Assembly (NCBI GenBank): GCA_020638035.1
Contig: JACKJI010000004.1
Span: 62,001-126,000, forward strand
Reading direction: 5' to 3'
Length of the DNA stretch: 64,000 bases
DNA from: Hyphomicrobiaceae bacterium
Lineage (GTDB): Bacteria; Pseudomonadota; Alphaproteobacteria; Rhizobiales; Hyphomicrobiaceae
Every line of letters begins with the position of its first letter. Positions within the stretch are counted from its first letter, which is position 1. The notes beneath the pieces are model-generated. The model did no database searches, was not told the DNA's origin, and saw only the letters and a list, made by a program, of their open reading frames with translations. Positions 24,890 to 33,831 of the stretch are shown here, piece after piece. The position numbers and the translations under genes were made by a program.

Positions 24890-27512
24890 TCACGATCCTT
24901 TGCGGTACGACGATGACTTTCTTAGGCTTTCTGCCATCGAGAGCCCTTTGGACGGACTCCAGTTGCAAGGCTGCGGCCTCGACGTCCTCGTTGCTGGCCG
25001 TGCGCGCGATCGTCAGCTCGTCACGGCGCTTGCCGTTCACCTGTACGGCAACGGTTACAGTATCGTCAACGAGCAAGCCCGGATCGGCCGCAGGCCAGGG
25101 CTGATTGGAGACGAGGGTGTTGTAACCGAGCCGCGCCCAGCATTCTTCGGCTAAGTGCGGCATCATCGGGGCGATCAACTGAACCAGGATCTCGGCGGCT
25201 TCACGCAGCGCCCAGTCAAGGCCGTCACCGGCCTTGCCGGAGGCCTGTTGAATGGCGTTCGTCACTTCGTAAAGCTGGGCTACAGCAACATTGAAGCGGA
25301 GGCCTTCGATATTGCGCCCGGCAGCGTCGAGCGTCTTGTGCAGGAGCTTTCGCAGTTGTGCTGCATCCGGAGAAAAGTTGTCCGGCCGAGGGGTACCGGC
25401 CGGGGCAGCGCGGTCAGCCAAGTCGTCGACGACACGCCAGACGCGCTGCACGAACCGTCCCGCGGCGGCGATGCCCTCATCGGTCCAGATCACGTCGCGC
25501 TCGGGCGGGCTGTCGGACAGCATGAACCAACGGGCGCAGTCGGCGCCGTAATGGGCGATGATGTCGTCGGGATCGACCACGTTTTTCTTCGACTTCGACA
25601 TCTTGGTGATCTCGCCGATCTCCAGTGTCTCGCCGGTGTCGCGATGGATGGCGCGACGGCTGGCTCCGTCGCCCTCGAAACGCACCAAGGCGGGCTCGAT
25701 CCAGATCGGCCGGCCATCGGTCTCGCGGCGGCAATAGCTTTCGTGGACGACCATGCCTTGCGTGAAAAGTGCGGCAAACGGTTCGCGCAGGTTCTTGGCG
25801 GCATGACCGGCGTCGGAAATGGCGCGGAAGAAAAAGCGCGAATAGAGCAGGTGCAGAATGGCGTGCTCGATGCCGCCGATATACTGGTCGACGGGCAGCC
25901 AATAGGCGAGCGCGTCCTTGTCGAGGGGGACTTCGGCGTGCGGGTTGGTAAAGCGCGCGTAGTACCAGGACGAGTCGACGAAGGTGTCCATGGTGTCGGT
26001 CTCGCGGCGTGCCTTCGATCCGCAAGTGGGGCAGTCGACGTGCTTCCAGGTCGGATGACGCTCCAGCGGATTGCCGGGCTTGTCGAAGTTGGCGTCGTCA
26101 GGGAGCCTGACCGGCAGATCCTTTGCGGGGACCGGCACGACGCCACACGTCTCGCAATGGATGATGGGGATCGGGCAACCCCAGTAGCGTTGGCGCGAGA
26201 TGCCCCAGTCACGCAGGCGGAAGTTGACCTTGCGCTCGCCGACAGGCTTGCCGCCAAGCTTCGCCTTTTCCAGGCGTGATGCGACGTCCTCAAATGCGGC
26301 CTTGGTGTCGAGACCGTCGAGAAAGCGCGAGTTGATCATCGTGCCGTCACCGTCATAGGCCTCGGTGCCGATCTCGAAGGTATCCTTGTCCTTGCCCGGC
26401 GGCAGAATGACGGGGACGACGGGCAGGTCGTACTTTCGGGCGAAGTCGAGGTCGCGTTGGTCGCCGGACGGACAGGCGAAGATTGCGCCGGTGCCATAGT
26501 CCATCAGCACGAAGTTGGCGACGTAGACGGGCAGCGTCCACTCCGGGTCGAGCGGGTGGACCGCGCGGATGCCGGTGTCGAAGCCTTTTTTCTCCGCCGT
26601 TTCGAGATCGGCGACGGAGGTGCCCATGCGGCGGCATTCCTCGCAGAATTCAGCGAGTGCCGGATTTTTCTCCGCGGCAGCCTTGGCGAGCGGGTGGTCG
26701 GCGGCGACGGCCAGGAACGAGGCGCCGAACAGCGTGTCGGGGCGCGTCGTATAAACTTGCAGCTCGCTCTGGCCCTTTGGCGCGGTGGCCTTGTCGAGTG
26801 CCCAGCGGACCAGCAGACCCTCGGAACGACCGATCCAGTTCGCCTGCATCAGGCGCACTTTCTCAGGCCACTTGTCGAGGGTCGAGAGAGCGTCGAGCAG
26901 CTCCTCGGCGTAATGGGTGATCTTGAAGAACCACTGCGTCAGCTCGCGCTGCTCGACCAGCGCGCCGGAGCGCCAGCCGCGACCGTCGATGACCTGCTCG
27001 TTGGCGAGGACGGTCATGTCGACAGGGTCCCAGTTGACCTTGGCCGAACGGCGGTAGGCGAGGCCCTTATCGAGCAGGTCGAGGAACAGCTTCTGTTGGT
27101 GCCGGTAATAGTCGGGTGAGCAGGTGGCGATCTCACGGTCCCAGTCGAGCGCGAGGCCCATGGACTTCAGCTGGCCTTTCATCGTCTCGATGTTGGCGTA
27201 GGTCCAGGTGCCCGGATGGGTCTTGTTCTGCATGGCGGCGTTTTCCGCCGGCATGCCAAAGGCGTCCCAGCCCATGGGATGGAGAACGTTGAAGCCGCGG
27301 GCGCGCTTGTAGCGGGCGAACACGTCGCCCATCGTGTAGTTGCGCACGTGCCCCATGTGGATGCGCCCCGAGGGATAGGGGAACATCTCGAGCACGTAGC
27401 ACTTCGGCCCCTCGCGATTATCGTTGCCGGCGGCGTGTGAGCCCCGGTGCGCGTCCCAGACGGCTTGCCAGTGCTTTTCGCGCGCAGGGGCGTTGTATCT
27501 CTCTTTGGCCAT
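24876..27512 (-). CDS. leuS: leucyl-tRNA synthetase
   Basis: 878 aa. Class I signature HIGH equivalent is HMGH in MFPYPSGRIHMGHVRNY near residue 50, and the KMSKS loop is KMSKSKKNVVDP near residue 650. The CP1 editing domain contains the T-rich TTRPDTLFG motif near residue 255. A zinc-ribbon-like CETCGVVPVP and CPTCGSK pair lies near residue 460. It charges tRNA-Leu. It is the first gene of the leftward leuS-lptE-holA group. Confidence 0.97.
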   Translation of the reverse strand: MAKERYNAPAREKHWQAVWDAHRGSHAAGNDNREGPKCYVLEMFPYPSGRIHMGHVRNYTMGDVFARYKRARGFNVLHPMGWDAFGMPAENAAMQNKTHPGTWTYANIETMKGQLKSMGLALDWDREIATCSPDYYRHQQKLFLDLLDKGLAYRRSAKVNWDPVDMTVLANEQVIDGRGWRSGALVEQRELTQWFFKITHYAEELLDALSTLDKWPEKVRLMQANWIGRSEGLLVRWALDKATAPKGQSELQVYTTRPDTLFGASFLAVAADHPLAKAAAEKNPALAEFCEECRRMGTSVADLETAEKKGFDTGIRAVHPLDPEWTLPVYVANFVLMDYGTGAIFACPSGDQRDLDFARKYDLPVVPVILPPGKDKDTFEIGTEAYDGDGTMINSRFLDGLDTKAAFEDVASRLEKAKLGGKPVGERKVNFRLRDWGISRQRYWGCPIPIIHCETCGVVPVPAKDLPVRLPDDANFDKPGNPLERHPTWKHVDCPTCGSKARRETDTMDTFVDSSWYYARFTNPHAEVPLDKDALAYWLPVDQYIGGIEHAILHLLYSRFFFRAISDAGHAAKNLREPFAALFTQGMVVHESYCRRETDGRPIWIEPALVRFEGDGASRRAIHRDTGETLEIGEITKMSKSKKNVVDPDDIIAHYGADCARWFMLSDSPPERDVIWTDEGIAAAGRFVQRVWRVVDDLADRAAPAGTPRPDNFSPDAAQLRKLLHKTLDAAGRNIEGLRFNVAVAQLYEVTNAIQQASGKAGDGLDWALREAAEILVQLIAPMMPHLAEECWARLGYNTLVSNQPWPAADPGLLVDDTVTVAVQVNGKRRDELTIARTASNEDVEAAALQLESVQRALDGRKPKKVIVVPQRIVNVVG

Positions 27513-27658
27513 GGGTGCTCTTCGAAGGGCTTTGCGTGGGGCAATGTGGCGCCCACTGCTTGAGAATTCCTGGTTTGGCGGCGTAATGAGCCCGAAAGGT
27601 CCCCATGGGTCAAGGTGGGGTTAGGTCAGGGCAGTGCGAATGCGGGGATGGTGCGGCG

Positions 27659-28324
27659 ATGGGTGATGCAGCGCAGCGACTTGGCGAGATCAGGGCGCGG
27701 ATCGCAGATGCGGCGAAAGGACGGGGACGCGATCCGTCATCCGTGACGCTGATCGCGGTGTCGAAGACGTTCGAGGCGGACGCCATCCGGCCGGTGATCG
27801 CGGCCGGGCAGCGGCATTTCGGCGAGAACCGGGTGCAGGAGGCGAAGGCCAAGTGGCCGGAACTGAAGGCGGAGACAGCAGGGATCGTGCTGCACCTGAT
27901 TGGACCGTTGCAATCCAACAAGGCGAAGGAGGCGGTCGAGCTGTTCGACGCCATCCACTCCATCGATCGGGAGAAAATCGCCCGGGCGGTGGCGGCGGAG
28001 ATGAACAAGCAGGGCAAGCGGCTCGAGCTGTTCGTGCAGGTCAATACGGGCGAGGAGCCGCAGAAGGCGGGCGTCATGCCGGCCGACGCGGTGGCGTTCG
28101 TGACGATGTGCCGAGAGGAGCTGGGGCTCGATATCGCGGGGCTGATGTGCATCCCGCCAGTCGACGAGGAGCCGGCCGTGCATTTCGCGTTCCTGGCCAA
28201 GCTGGCGGAGGAAGCGGGTGTCAGCGGCTTGTCGATGGGGATGAGCGACGACTTCGAGACGGCGGTGGAGTTCGGCGCGAGCCATGTGCGGGTTGGATCA
28301 GCGATTTTCGGGGGGAGGGGGTGA
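27659..28324 (+). CDS. YggS family pyridoxal phosphate-binding protein
   Basis: 221 aa from the ATG at 27659; the in-frame extension upstream is not conserved. The PLP lysine lies in LIAVSKTFEADAI near residue 31, followed by FGENRVQEAKAKW, the family signature. HLIGPLQSNKAKEAVELFD and LMCIPP are further blocks. These single-domain fold-type III proteins (PLPBP, YggS/PROSC) buffer PLP and influence amino acid pools and have no known catalytic activity. It is divergent from leuS across a 146-base gap. Confidence 0.93.
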   Translation: MGDAAQRLGEIRARIADAAKGRGRDPSSVTLIAVSKTFEADAIRPVIAAGQRHFGENRVQEAKAKWPELKAETAGIVLHLIGPLQSNKAKEAVELFDAIHSIDREKIARAVAAEMNKQGKRLELFVQVNTGEEPQKAGVMPADAVAFVTMCREELGLDIAGLMCIPPVDEEPAVHFAFLAKLAEEAGVSGLSMGMSDDFETAVEFGASHVRVGSAIFGGRG

Positions 28325-28510
28325 TTTTTGTTTGCTGACGCGAGTAGGGAAAGGCTTTGCGATTCCTAACGTTTGCGCAGGTTGATGTCCGGCGCACTAG
28401 CGCCGGGCCGCGGTCGCGGCCTGACCCGCCCTTGGTGGGCCGGTGATGTCTCAGTCCCAAGCGGGACTTCAAGCTAGGGTCCGGACCCTAACGGATCCTA
28501 ACGTTGTCAC

Positions 28511-28533
28511 GGTCGGGCTTGTCCCGATCATCC
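28511..28533 (+). repeat. REP-like palindromic element, copy A
   Basis: Core TCGGG-CTTGT-CCCGA (28513-28527) followed by TCATCC. Sequences of this type, built on CGGGCTTGTCCCG, recur between genes in many alphaproteobacterial genomes. It is an imperfect inverted partner of copy B 45 bases away. Confidence 0.6.
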
Positions 28534-28568
28534 AGTTCACAACATGGGAAGGTTTGTGCGGAGGCCTG

Positions 28569-28595
28569 GGTCCTCGGGACAAGCCCGAGGATGAC
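28569..28595 (-). repeat. REP-like palindromic element, copy B
   Basis: CCTCGGG-ACAAG-CCCGAGG (28572-28590) followed by ATGAC; on the minus strand this reads GTCATCCTCGGGCTTGTCCC onward, the usual form of the alphaproteobacterial intergenic palindrome. Stem of seven base pairs, loop of five. Confidence 0.7.
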
Positions 28596-28898
28596 AAACG
28601 AGAGGGTTTGCGGTGTGCCACTGGCCCGTACCGAATGGGGCGATTTGACAGCAGGGATGTTCTGGAACCACTCCGGAATAACAGAGTTTTCCACACGCAT
28701 TCCCGTGCGCGCAATCTTGGGCCAGTAGGCTCGGGTGCTACCCTCCCTCATGTGATTCGCGTGCGGATTCCGCTGAAAACCGTCGGTTCTTGCGTCTCGT
28801 TCGTCGTTCGCGTCCGTCTGTTGCGCATGTTCTTAGCGCCGAACCATTTCACACTTCGGCTGAACATGCGGCATGTCCCGAACCCGAGGAGATGACCC

Positions 28899-29822
28899 AT
28901 GGCCAGTGCCGCTGCCCTTGCTCGCGAAGCCGATGCCGCCGCCAACGAGGCTGCGCGCGATGCCCGCGCCGAGGTCTACGAGCGTGCTGGCGCCGAAGCG
29001 CCGACAGCTCCGGCCAAGCCGACACGCAAGGACAAGCGCATGGCGAAAGCCTCGCAGTCGGGCGAGGGCTTCCTGAAATTTGTCGTCAACGTGTGGGTTA
29101 CGAACTTCAACTCGGTGGAGTTCGGTATCTACAAGCATTCCCGCAACCGGGCGAAATCGCGCCAGTTCACCAAGGACATGGATGTTTTTGCCGAGATCAT
29201 CGAGAACGGTGAGCGTACGGGGCTGCTGTCCTATCGCGAGGATCTGTGGAAGGACAAAGTCGGGACCGACAAGCGCCTCGTGGTGAAGCTCTTCTCGGAG
29301 AACCTCAACTGGCGGGCGACGATGGACCTGATGCTGGCCCGCTCGGTTGCGCAGACGTTCGGTGCGCGCGGTCTGCCGGTTACGACCTATTCGATCAACA
29401 CGAATGACGACAATTATGTCGTCTACGTCGAGCGTTCGGCCAACAAGTGGCCGCTACTGCCGGAATATTTCTCCTTCTTCCTGATCGACCAGGATGGAAA
29501 TCCGGATTTCTACGTGCTGCGTCGCGACGTCATCAACATCGGCGGCGACTATACGCTCTACAACCAGAAGAACGAGATCGTCGGGCACCTCGATGGGCGC
29601 GTGCTGACGCTCGGCGGCTACTGGACCGGCTACGTCAAGGAAGGCGTCGCCGACAAGCGCCTGCTCAACGTCATGAAGTTGCTGGTTGGCATGATCCTGT
29701 TCAACGGCTCGTGCCGGCGCCACATCAAGGCGCTCTATCGCGACATTCGCGACGGACGCGTGGAAGCGACCATCGAGCGGCAGGAAACGGACCTCTACAT
29801 GAACCCGCGTCGGGTGCGGTGA
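28899..29822 (+). CDS. conserved hypothetical protein
   Basis: 307 aa from an ATG with GAGGAG upstream. I do not recognise a named family with confidence. Residues 1-55 are Ala/Lys/Glu-rich and probably disordered. Residues about 60-305 look like one folded domain rich in aromatic residues, with WPLLPEYFSFFLIDQDG and YTLYNQKNEIVGHLDGRVL; the latter faintly recalls the tubby-like/LOR barrel, which I regard as weak. There is no signal peptide and no clear membrane helix. It stands alone between leuS/yggS and the ammonium transporter. Confidence 0.6.
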   Translation: MASAAALAREADAAANEAARDARAEVYERAGAEAPTAPAKPTRKDKRMAKASQSGEGFLKFVVNVWVTNFNSVEFGIYKHSRNRAKSRQFTKDMDVFAEIIENGERTGLLSYREDLWKDKVGTDKRLVVKLFSENLNWRATMDLMLARSVAQTFGARGLPVTTYSINTNDDNYVVYVERSANKWPLLPEYFSFFLIDQDGNPDFYVLRRDVINIGGDYTLYNQKNEIVGHLDGRVLTLGGYWTGYVKEGVADKRLLNVMKLLVGMILFNGSCRRHIKALYRDIRDGRVEATIERQETDLYMNPRRVR

Positions 29823-30152
29823 TCACCGGTCTGCAGCACCGGCGCCGACGGCTCGCGTGCAAGCAGCGAATTTCGAACGTGCGCCACAGGTAAAGGCCCC
29901 GTGTTGCGGACTGGGCAAGGCAGGTCTGTGCACGTAATTTAGGCAGTATATTCACCCATAACGCCTATTTATTAGGCGCATTACAGGCGGGCGGCGTTGC
30001 GTTCTTCCAATAAATCTGTTTAATTTCTGATGGTTATATTTTTCTCCTGGCTTGGCACGAACTTTGATCATTGCGCCCGCGACACCGGCAATCCGCCTGA
30101 TCCGCATGCGGCTGCCCGGTTCTCAGTCAAATAATGTCGCTGGGGGAGGCGC
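29823..30152. other. upstream region of the ammonium transporter gene
   Basis: About 330 bases, relatively AT-rich from 29930 to 30070. It holds a six-base stem CGCCTA-TTTAT-TAGGCG at 29962-29978 and a sigma-54-like promoter at 30053-30068. I see no gene in it. Confidence 0.5.
30053..30068 (+). promoter_or_regulatory. possible sigma-54 promoter for amt
   Basis: TGGCACG-N4-TTGAT matches the RpoN consensus TGGCACG-N4-TTGCW except for A instead of C in the -12 element. Spacing is exact. It lies 85 bases upstream of the amt start, in keeping with nitrogen-controlled transcription, but the changed -12 base lowers certainty. Confidence 0.45.
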
Positions 30153-31382
30153 ATGGAGCAGCTGCAAAACGGCACGAACGTATTTTTCGTCCTGATGGGC
30201 GCGATCCTTGTCTTTGCCATGCACGGAGGCTTCGCGTTCCTCGAGGTCGGCACCGTGCGGCACAAGAACCAGGTCAACGCGCTGGTCAAGATCCTGGTCG
30301 ATTTCGCGATCTCGACGACGGTCTATTTCTTCATCGGCTACTGGATCTCCTACGGCGTGTCGTTCCTCGTCTCGGCGGAAGCGCTGTCGGGTGGCGCGGA
30401 AGGGTTCCTGCCGAACGGCTTCAGCCTGGTGAAGTTCTTCTTCCTGTGCACGTTCGCGGCGGCGATCCCGGCCATCGTGTCGGGTGGCATCGCCGAGCGG
30501 GCGCGGTTCAACGCACAGATGCTGGCGACGGCGCTGCTCGTCGGCCTTGCCTATCCGCTGATCGAGGGTGTGGTCTGGAATTCGAATTTCGGCATCCAGG
30601 AGGCGCTTTTCAAAGGCATGCTCGGCGGTGCGTTCCGGGATTTCGCGGGCTCGATCGTGGTGCATGCCTTTGGTGGCTGGGTGGCGCTTGGCGCGGTGTG
30701 GCGGCTCGGCGCTCGGTTCGGCCGTTATGATCGGGGCGGGGCGGTCGGTATTCCGCCCTCGTCGATCCCGTGGCTGGCGATGGGCTCGTGGATGCTGTGC
30801 GTCGGCTGGTTCGGCTTCAACGTCATGAGCTCACAGAGCGTCACCGGCATCTCGGGCCTTGTCGCGATGAACTCTTTGATGGCGATGGTTGGTGGCATCC
30901 TGGCAGCGCTGGTCGCTGGCAAGAACGACCCGGGCTTCGTGCACAATGGTGCGCTTGCCGGCCTCGTCGCGGTGTGTGCCGGCTCCGACATCATGCATCC
31001 GGTTGGTGCTTTCATCACCGGAGGAGTCGCTGGCGTGGTGTTCGTGCAGATGTTCCAGCTCTCGACGATCAAGTGGAAGATCGACGACGTGCTGGGTGTG
31101 TGGGCGCTGCATGGGTTGTGCGGTCTGTGGGGCGGCATCGCTGCCGGCATCTTCGGGCTGAAGGCGCTGGGCGGCATGGGCGATGTATCATTCGCCGCGC
31201 AGCTCGTGGGCAGCCTGATGGGGGCTGGGTTTGGCCTTGCGGTCGGCGTCGCCATCTATACCGTCGTCGACATGATGCTGGGCCTCAGGATGTCGGATGA
31301 CGAGCAACGCCGCGGTGCCGATGTCGTGGTCCACAACATCAGCGCCAATCCGGAAGAGGATGTGCGCATGGGTCGCGTGTAA
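30153..31382 (+). CDS. amt: ammonium transporter (Amt family)
   Basis: 409 aa with about eleven hydrophobic helices. The start MEQLQNGTNVFFVLMGAILV leads into helix 1. The twin pore histidines are visible in VVHAFGGWVALGAVW (helix 5) and WALHGLCGLWGGIAAG (helix 10). Amt trimers conduct ammonium across the inner membrane and are usually gated by a GlnK/PII protein, but no glnK is next to this gene. It is monocistronic, with a possible sigma-54 promoter upstream and a terminator downstream. Confidence 0.92.
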   Translation: MEQLQNGTNVFFVLMGAILVFAMHGGFAFLEVGTVRHKNQVNALVKILVDFAISTTVYFFIGYWISYGVSFLVSAEALSGGAEGFLPNGFSLVKFFFLCTFAAAIPAIVSGGIAERARFNAQMLATALLVGLAYPLIEGVVWNSNFGIQEALFKGMLGGAFRDFAGSIVVHAFGGWVALGAVWRLGARFGRYDRGGAVGIPPSSIPWLAMGSWMLCVGWFGFNVMSSQSVTGISGLVAMNSLMAMVGGILAALVAGKNDPGFVHNGALAGLVAVCAGSDIMHPVGAFITGGVAGVVFVQMFQLSTIKWKIDDVLGVWALHGLCGLWGGIAAGIFGLKALGGMGDVSFAAQLVGSLMGAGFGLAVGVAIYTVVDMMLGLRMSDDEQRRGADVVVHNISANPEEDVRMGRV

Positions 31383-31435
31383 GGCGCAGGTGCGCGGCGA
31401 CGCCGGGCTCAGAACAGTACTTCATGACGAACAGC

Positions 31436-31471
31436 AAACCGCCCGGCTCTTTGCCGGGCGGTTTGTCCTTT
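31436..31471 (+). terminator. intrinsic terminator after amt
   Basis: A perfect 12-base stem (AAACCGCCCGGC, 31436-31447, with 31453-31464) closes a TCTTT loop and is followed by GTCCTTTT. It lies between amt and the convergent DUF2147 gene. Confidence 0.85.
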
Positions 31472-31488
31472 TCGGGGTGCGTGCGAAA

Positions 31489-32310
31489 TCAGAGGTCCTT
31501 GCAGGCGAACTTGATCTTGACCCACGGCAGGTCGAGGTTGCACGAGCCGTCCGCGCTCTTCTTCAAGACCTTGTCGATCGACAAGCCACCGAGCTGCGGT
31601 GAGTTGGCGCGCGGGGCGTTCGCATAGGCGTCAGTGCCGCCGGCATCAGCGCCAGTGTCGGCTTGCGCTGTGGTGACCTGATCGGTGGGGGACGGCGAGG
31701 GTGTGCCTGTCGACTGTGATGCATCGGTCGAACGGGCATCAGGCTCAGAGGACGCGGCGGGAGACGTGGTTCGGTTCGCTCCGGTCGAGTCGTCTTTTGC
31801 TTCGCGTGTCGGCGCTGCGGGCGTGCTCGTAACGGCTCCCGCCTGCGTTCCTGGCTGAGGTTCGGCAGTGGCGGCCTTGGCCGTGTCACAGCGCGGCAAG
31901 TCGGCCGGTGCACGGGTCCAGGTTCGGCTCTCGGAGAAAATCTTGATGCCGGCATAGCCTGTGACGCGCAGTCGGTCGTTGCCCTCTGGCGTAAGTGCAA
32001 CATCGAACTTGCGGCCGTGATCGGGGCTGTAGATCCAGCCGTAGTCCCAGGAGCCTTTGCCGGCAGGTTTGACGCCATCCATGATCTTTGCGCCGCAGCC
32101 GTCCTTGTCCTTTGAGAATTTGACCCAGACGACTTTTCCGCACAACGCCGGGCCGCATTGTGCGATTTCGACCGCTCCACGGCCTTTGTCGTCGAGCCAG
32201 ATCCCTAGCGGACTCTGCTCCGCCGCAGCCGGGCCGGCGATGATGGACGACACGAGGACCGCTGCCGCGGCAGACGATCCGAGGGATGACAAGATGCGCA
32301 TCTTCAACAT
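31489..32310 (-). CDS. DUF2147 domain protein, secreted
   Basis: 273 aa from the ATG at 32310; a longer frame to 32388 is unlikely. Residues 1-30 form a clear signal peptide ending in AGPAAAE. Residues about 32-138 are DUF2147, with GIWLDDKGRGAVEIAQCGPA and LCGKVVWVK; two Cys in the CGPALCG region could form a disulfide. Residues 140-235 are Ser/Thr/Pro/Ala-rich linker and a short C-terminal segment ends with two further Cys. DUF2147 proteins are periplasmic and of unknown function, some induced by envelope stress. Confidence 0.82.
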   Translation of the reverse strand: MLKMRILSSLGSSAAAAVLVSSIIAGPAAAEQSPLGIWLDDKGRGAVEIAQCGPALCGKVVWVKFSKDKDGCGAKIMDGVKPAGKGSWDYGWIYSPDHGRKFDVALTPEGNDRLRVTGYAGIKIFSESRTWTRAPADLPRCDTAKAATAEPQPGTQAGAVTSTPAAPTREAKDDSTGANRTTSPAASSEPDARSTDASQSTGTPSPSPTDQVTTAQADTGADAGGTDAYANAPRANSPQLGGLSIDKVLKKSADGSCNLDLPWVKIKFACKDL

Positions 32311-32607
32311 GGGATCTCTCCTGGTTGGGCGCGGTGCGGGTATAGTCCCGGTCAACTGGGGTCGACCAGCTTCGCCCGCTCCATGCATTTTTCCCGGGAG
32401 TCGTTTTGCGGCTTGGACGGAGCTGTTGGCGGTTCCGTCTCATGCGATCGGGCTCTCGGTAACAGCGTCGTCTCACGGGGGTGGCGCGGGCGCAGTTCCA
32501 TCGGGAACAGGCGGGTCTCGACGGCCGGGTCGCAAAGCGGATAAAGGTGCGGCGGCCGATGATCCGGCAGGGTCACGTTGGGCAATCAGCAGAAGGACAG
32601 GGACGAC

Positions 32608-33822
32608 ATGGATGGGCTTGAGTCGCTAGCATCTGGAGCGATCATCTCGCCTTTCACACGCCTCAGGCAGCTTCTGGACGGGATGGCATCCGGAATGGAG
32701 CCAGCCATCGACCTGACGCTCGGCGAGCCGCGCGAGACGATGCCACCGTTCATCGCCGACAAGATCAGCGAGGCGAAGGCGCTGTTCGCGAAATACCCGC
32801 CGATCAAGGGTAGCGAGGAACTCAGAAGCGCAATCGTCGATTGGCTTGGGCGCAGATATGGCCTCAACGGGGCGAAGAGTGTCGATGCCGCGCGTGAGGT
32901 GCTGCCGGTCAACGGTTCGCGCGAGGGGCTCTATTTCGCGGCGTTGCCCGCTGTCGGGCGCAAGCGTGTTGCGGGCCGGCCGGCGATCCTGATCTGCAAT
33001 CCCTATTACCAAGCCTACATCGGCGCGGCTTTGGCAACGGGGGCGGAGCCCGTGTTCCTCAACGCCACTGAGCGCACGGGTCATTTGCCTGATCTCGACG
33101 CGCTCGAGGGGGATCGCGATCTGCTCGAACGGACGGTGGCATTCTATGTGTGCTCGCCGGCCAATCCGCAGGGTGCCGTTGCGTCCAGGGCTTACGTGGA
33201 GCGCGCGCTTGGGCTCGCTCGCAGATATGACTTCATGCTGTTCTTCGACGAGTGCTATTCGGAACTCTACAACGACGAGGCGCCGGTGGGTGGGCTCGAA
33301 GTGGCGGCATCGACACCCGAGCGGTTTGCCAACATCGTCGTTTTCAATTCGCTGTCCAAACGCTCGAATCTGCCTGGCCTCAGATCGGGTTTCTGTGCAG
33401 GTGATGCGAAATTTCTGGAAATCCTCGCAGAGGTGCGAAATCTCGTCGGCCCGACGATGGCGGGGCCGATACAACACGCCTCGGCCGCGGCTTGGAGCGA
33501 GGACGGTCATGTCGCGGCCAATCGTATGGCTTACCGGAAGAAATTCGATGTCTGTGATGAGGTGCTGCAGGGGCGCTATGGGTACCGGCGGCCGGGTGGC
33601 GGCTTCTTCCTTTGGCTCGATCTGAGTCAATATGGGGGCGGTGTTGAGGCGACGGTAACCTTATGGAAACGCGCGGGTGTCAGGGTGATACCGGGTGCCT
33701 ACCTGGCGCAGCCCGGACGAGACGGCATCAACCCTGGCGCGGATTACGTGCGCGTGGCGTTGGTGACGGACCCGGCAACGATCAGGGAGGCGCTCGGTCG
33801 AGTGGTTTCCGTTCTAGCGTAA
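32608..33822 (+). CDS. class I/II aminotransferase, DapC-like
   Basis: 404 aa from the ATG at 32608 with GGACAGGG upstream; the longer frame starts with TTG. Fold-type I aminotransferase: the PLP lysine is in NSLSKRSNLPGLRSGF, and FYVCSPANPQGAV and FFDECYSELY supply the Asn and Asp/Tyr cofactor contacts. Closest in appearance to N-succinyldiaminopimelate aminotransferase, which acts in lysine and peptidoglycan precursor synthesis; substrate not provable by eye. It precedes ftsK by nine bases, a pairing common in Hyphomicrobiales. dapF, another gene of the pathway, is at 44047. Confidence 0.85.
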   Translation: MDGLESLASGAIISPFTRLRQLLDGMASGMEPAIDLTLGEPRETMPPFIADKISEAKALFAKYPPIKGSEELRSAIVDWLGRRYGLNGAKSVDAAREVLPVNGSREGLYFAALPAVGRKRVAGRPAILICNPYYQAYIGAALATGAEPVFLNATERTGHLPDLDALEGDRDLLERTVAFYVCSPANPQGAVASRAYVERALGLARRYDFMLFFDECYSELYNDEAPVGGLEVAASTPERFANIVVFNSLSKRSNLPGLRSGFCAGDAKFLEILAEVRNLVGPTMAGPIQHASAAAWSEDGHVAANRMAYRKKFDVCDEVLQGRYGYRRPGGGFFLWLDLSQYGGGVEATVTLWKRAGVRVIPGAYLAQPGRDGINPGADYVRVALVTDPATIREALGRVVSVLA

Positions 33823-33831
33823 GAAGTTGCC

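Larger units (their letters stand above)
28325..28898. other. intergenic region with palindromic repeats
   Basis: This 574-base stretch has no credible gene. Between 28450 and 28600 it carries four inverted repeats: GTCCC-AAGC-GGGAC at about 28454-28467, a perfect 16-base palindrome TAGGGTCCGGACCCTA at 28475-28490, and two REP-like elements listed separately. The right part should hold the promoter of the downstream gene. Confidence 0.6.

Noticed and set aside
25155..26279. Open frame of 374 codons antisense to leuS
   Set aside because: Same cause: the leuS coding strand leaves a stop-free frame on the opposite strand; no recognisable protein.
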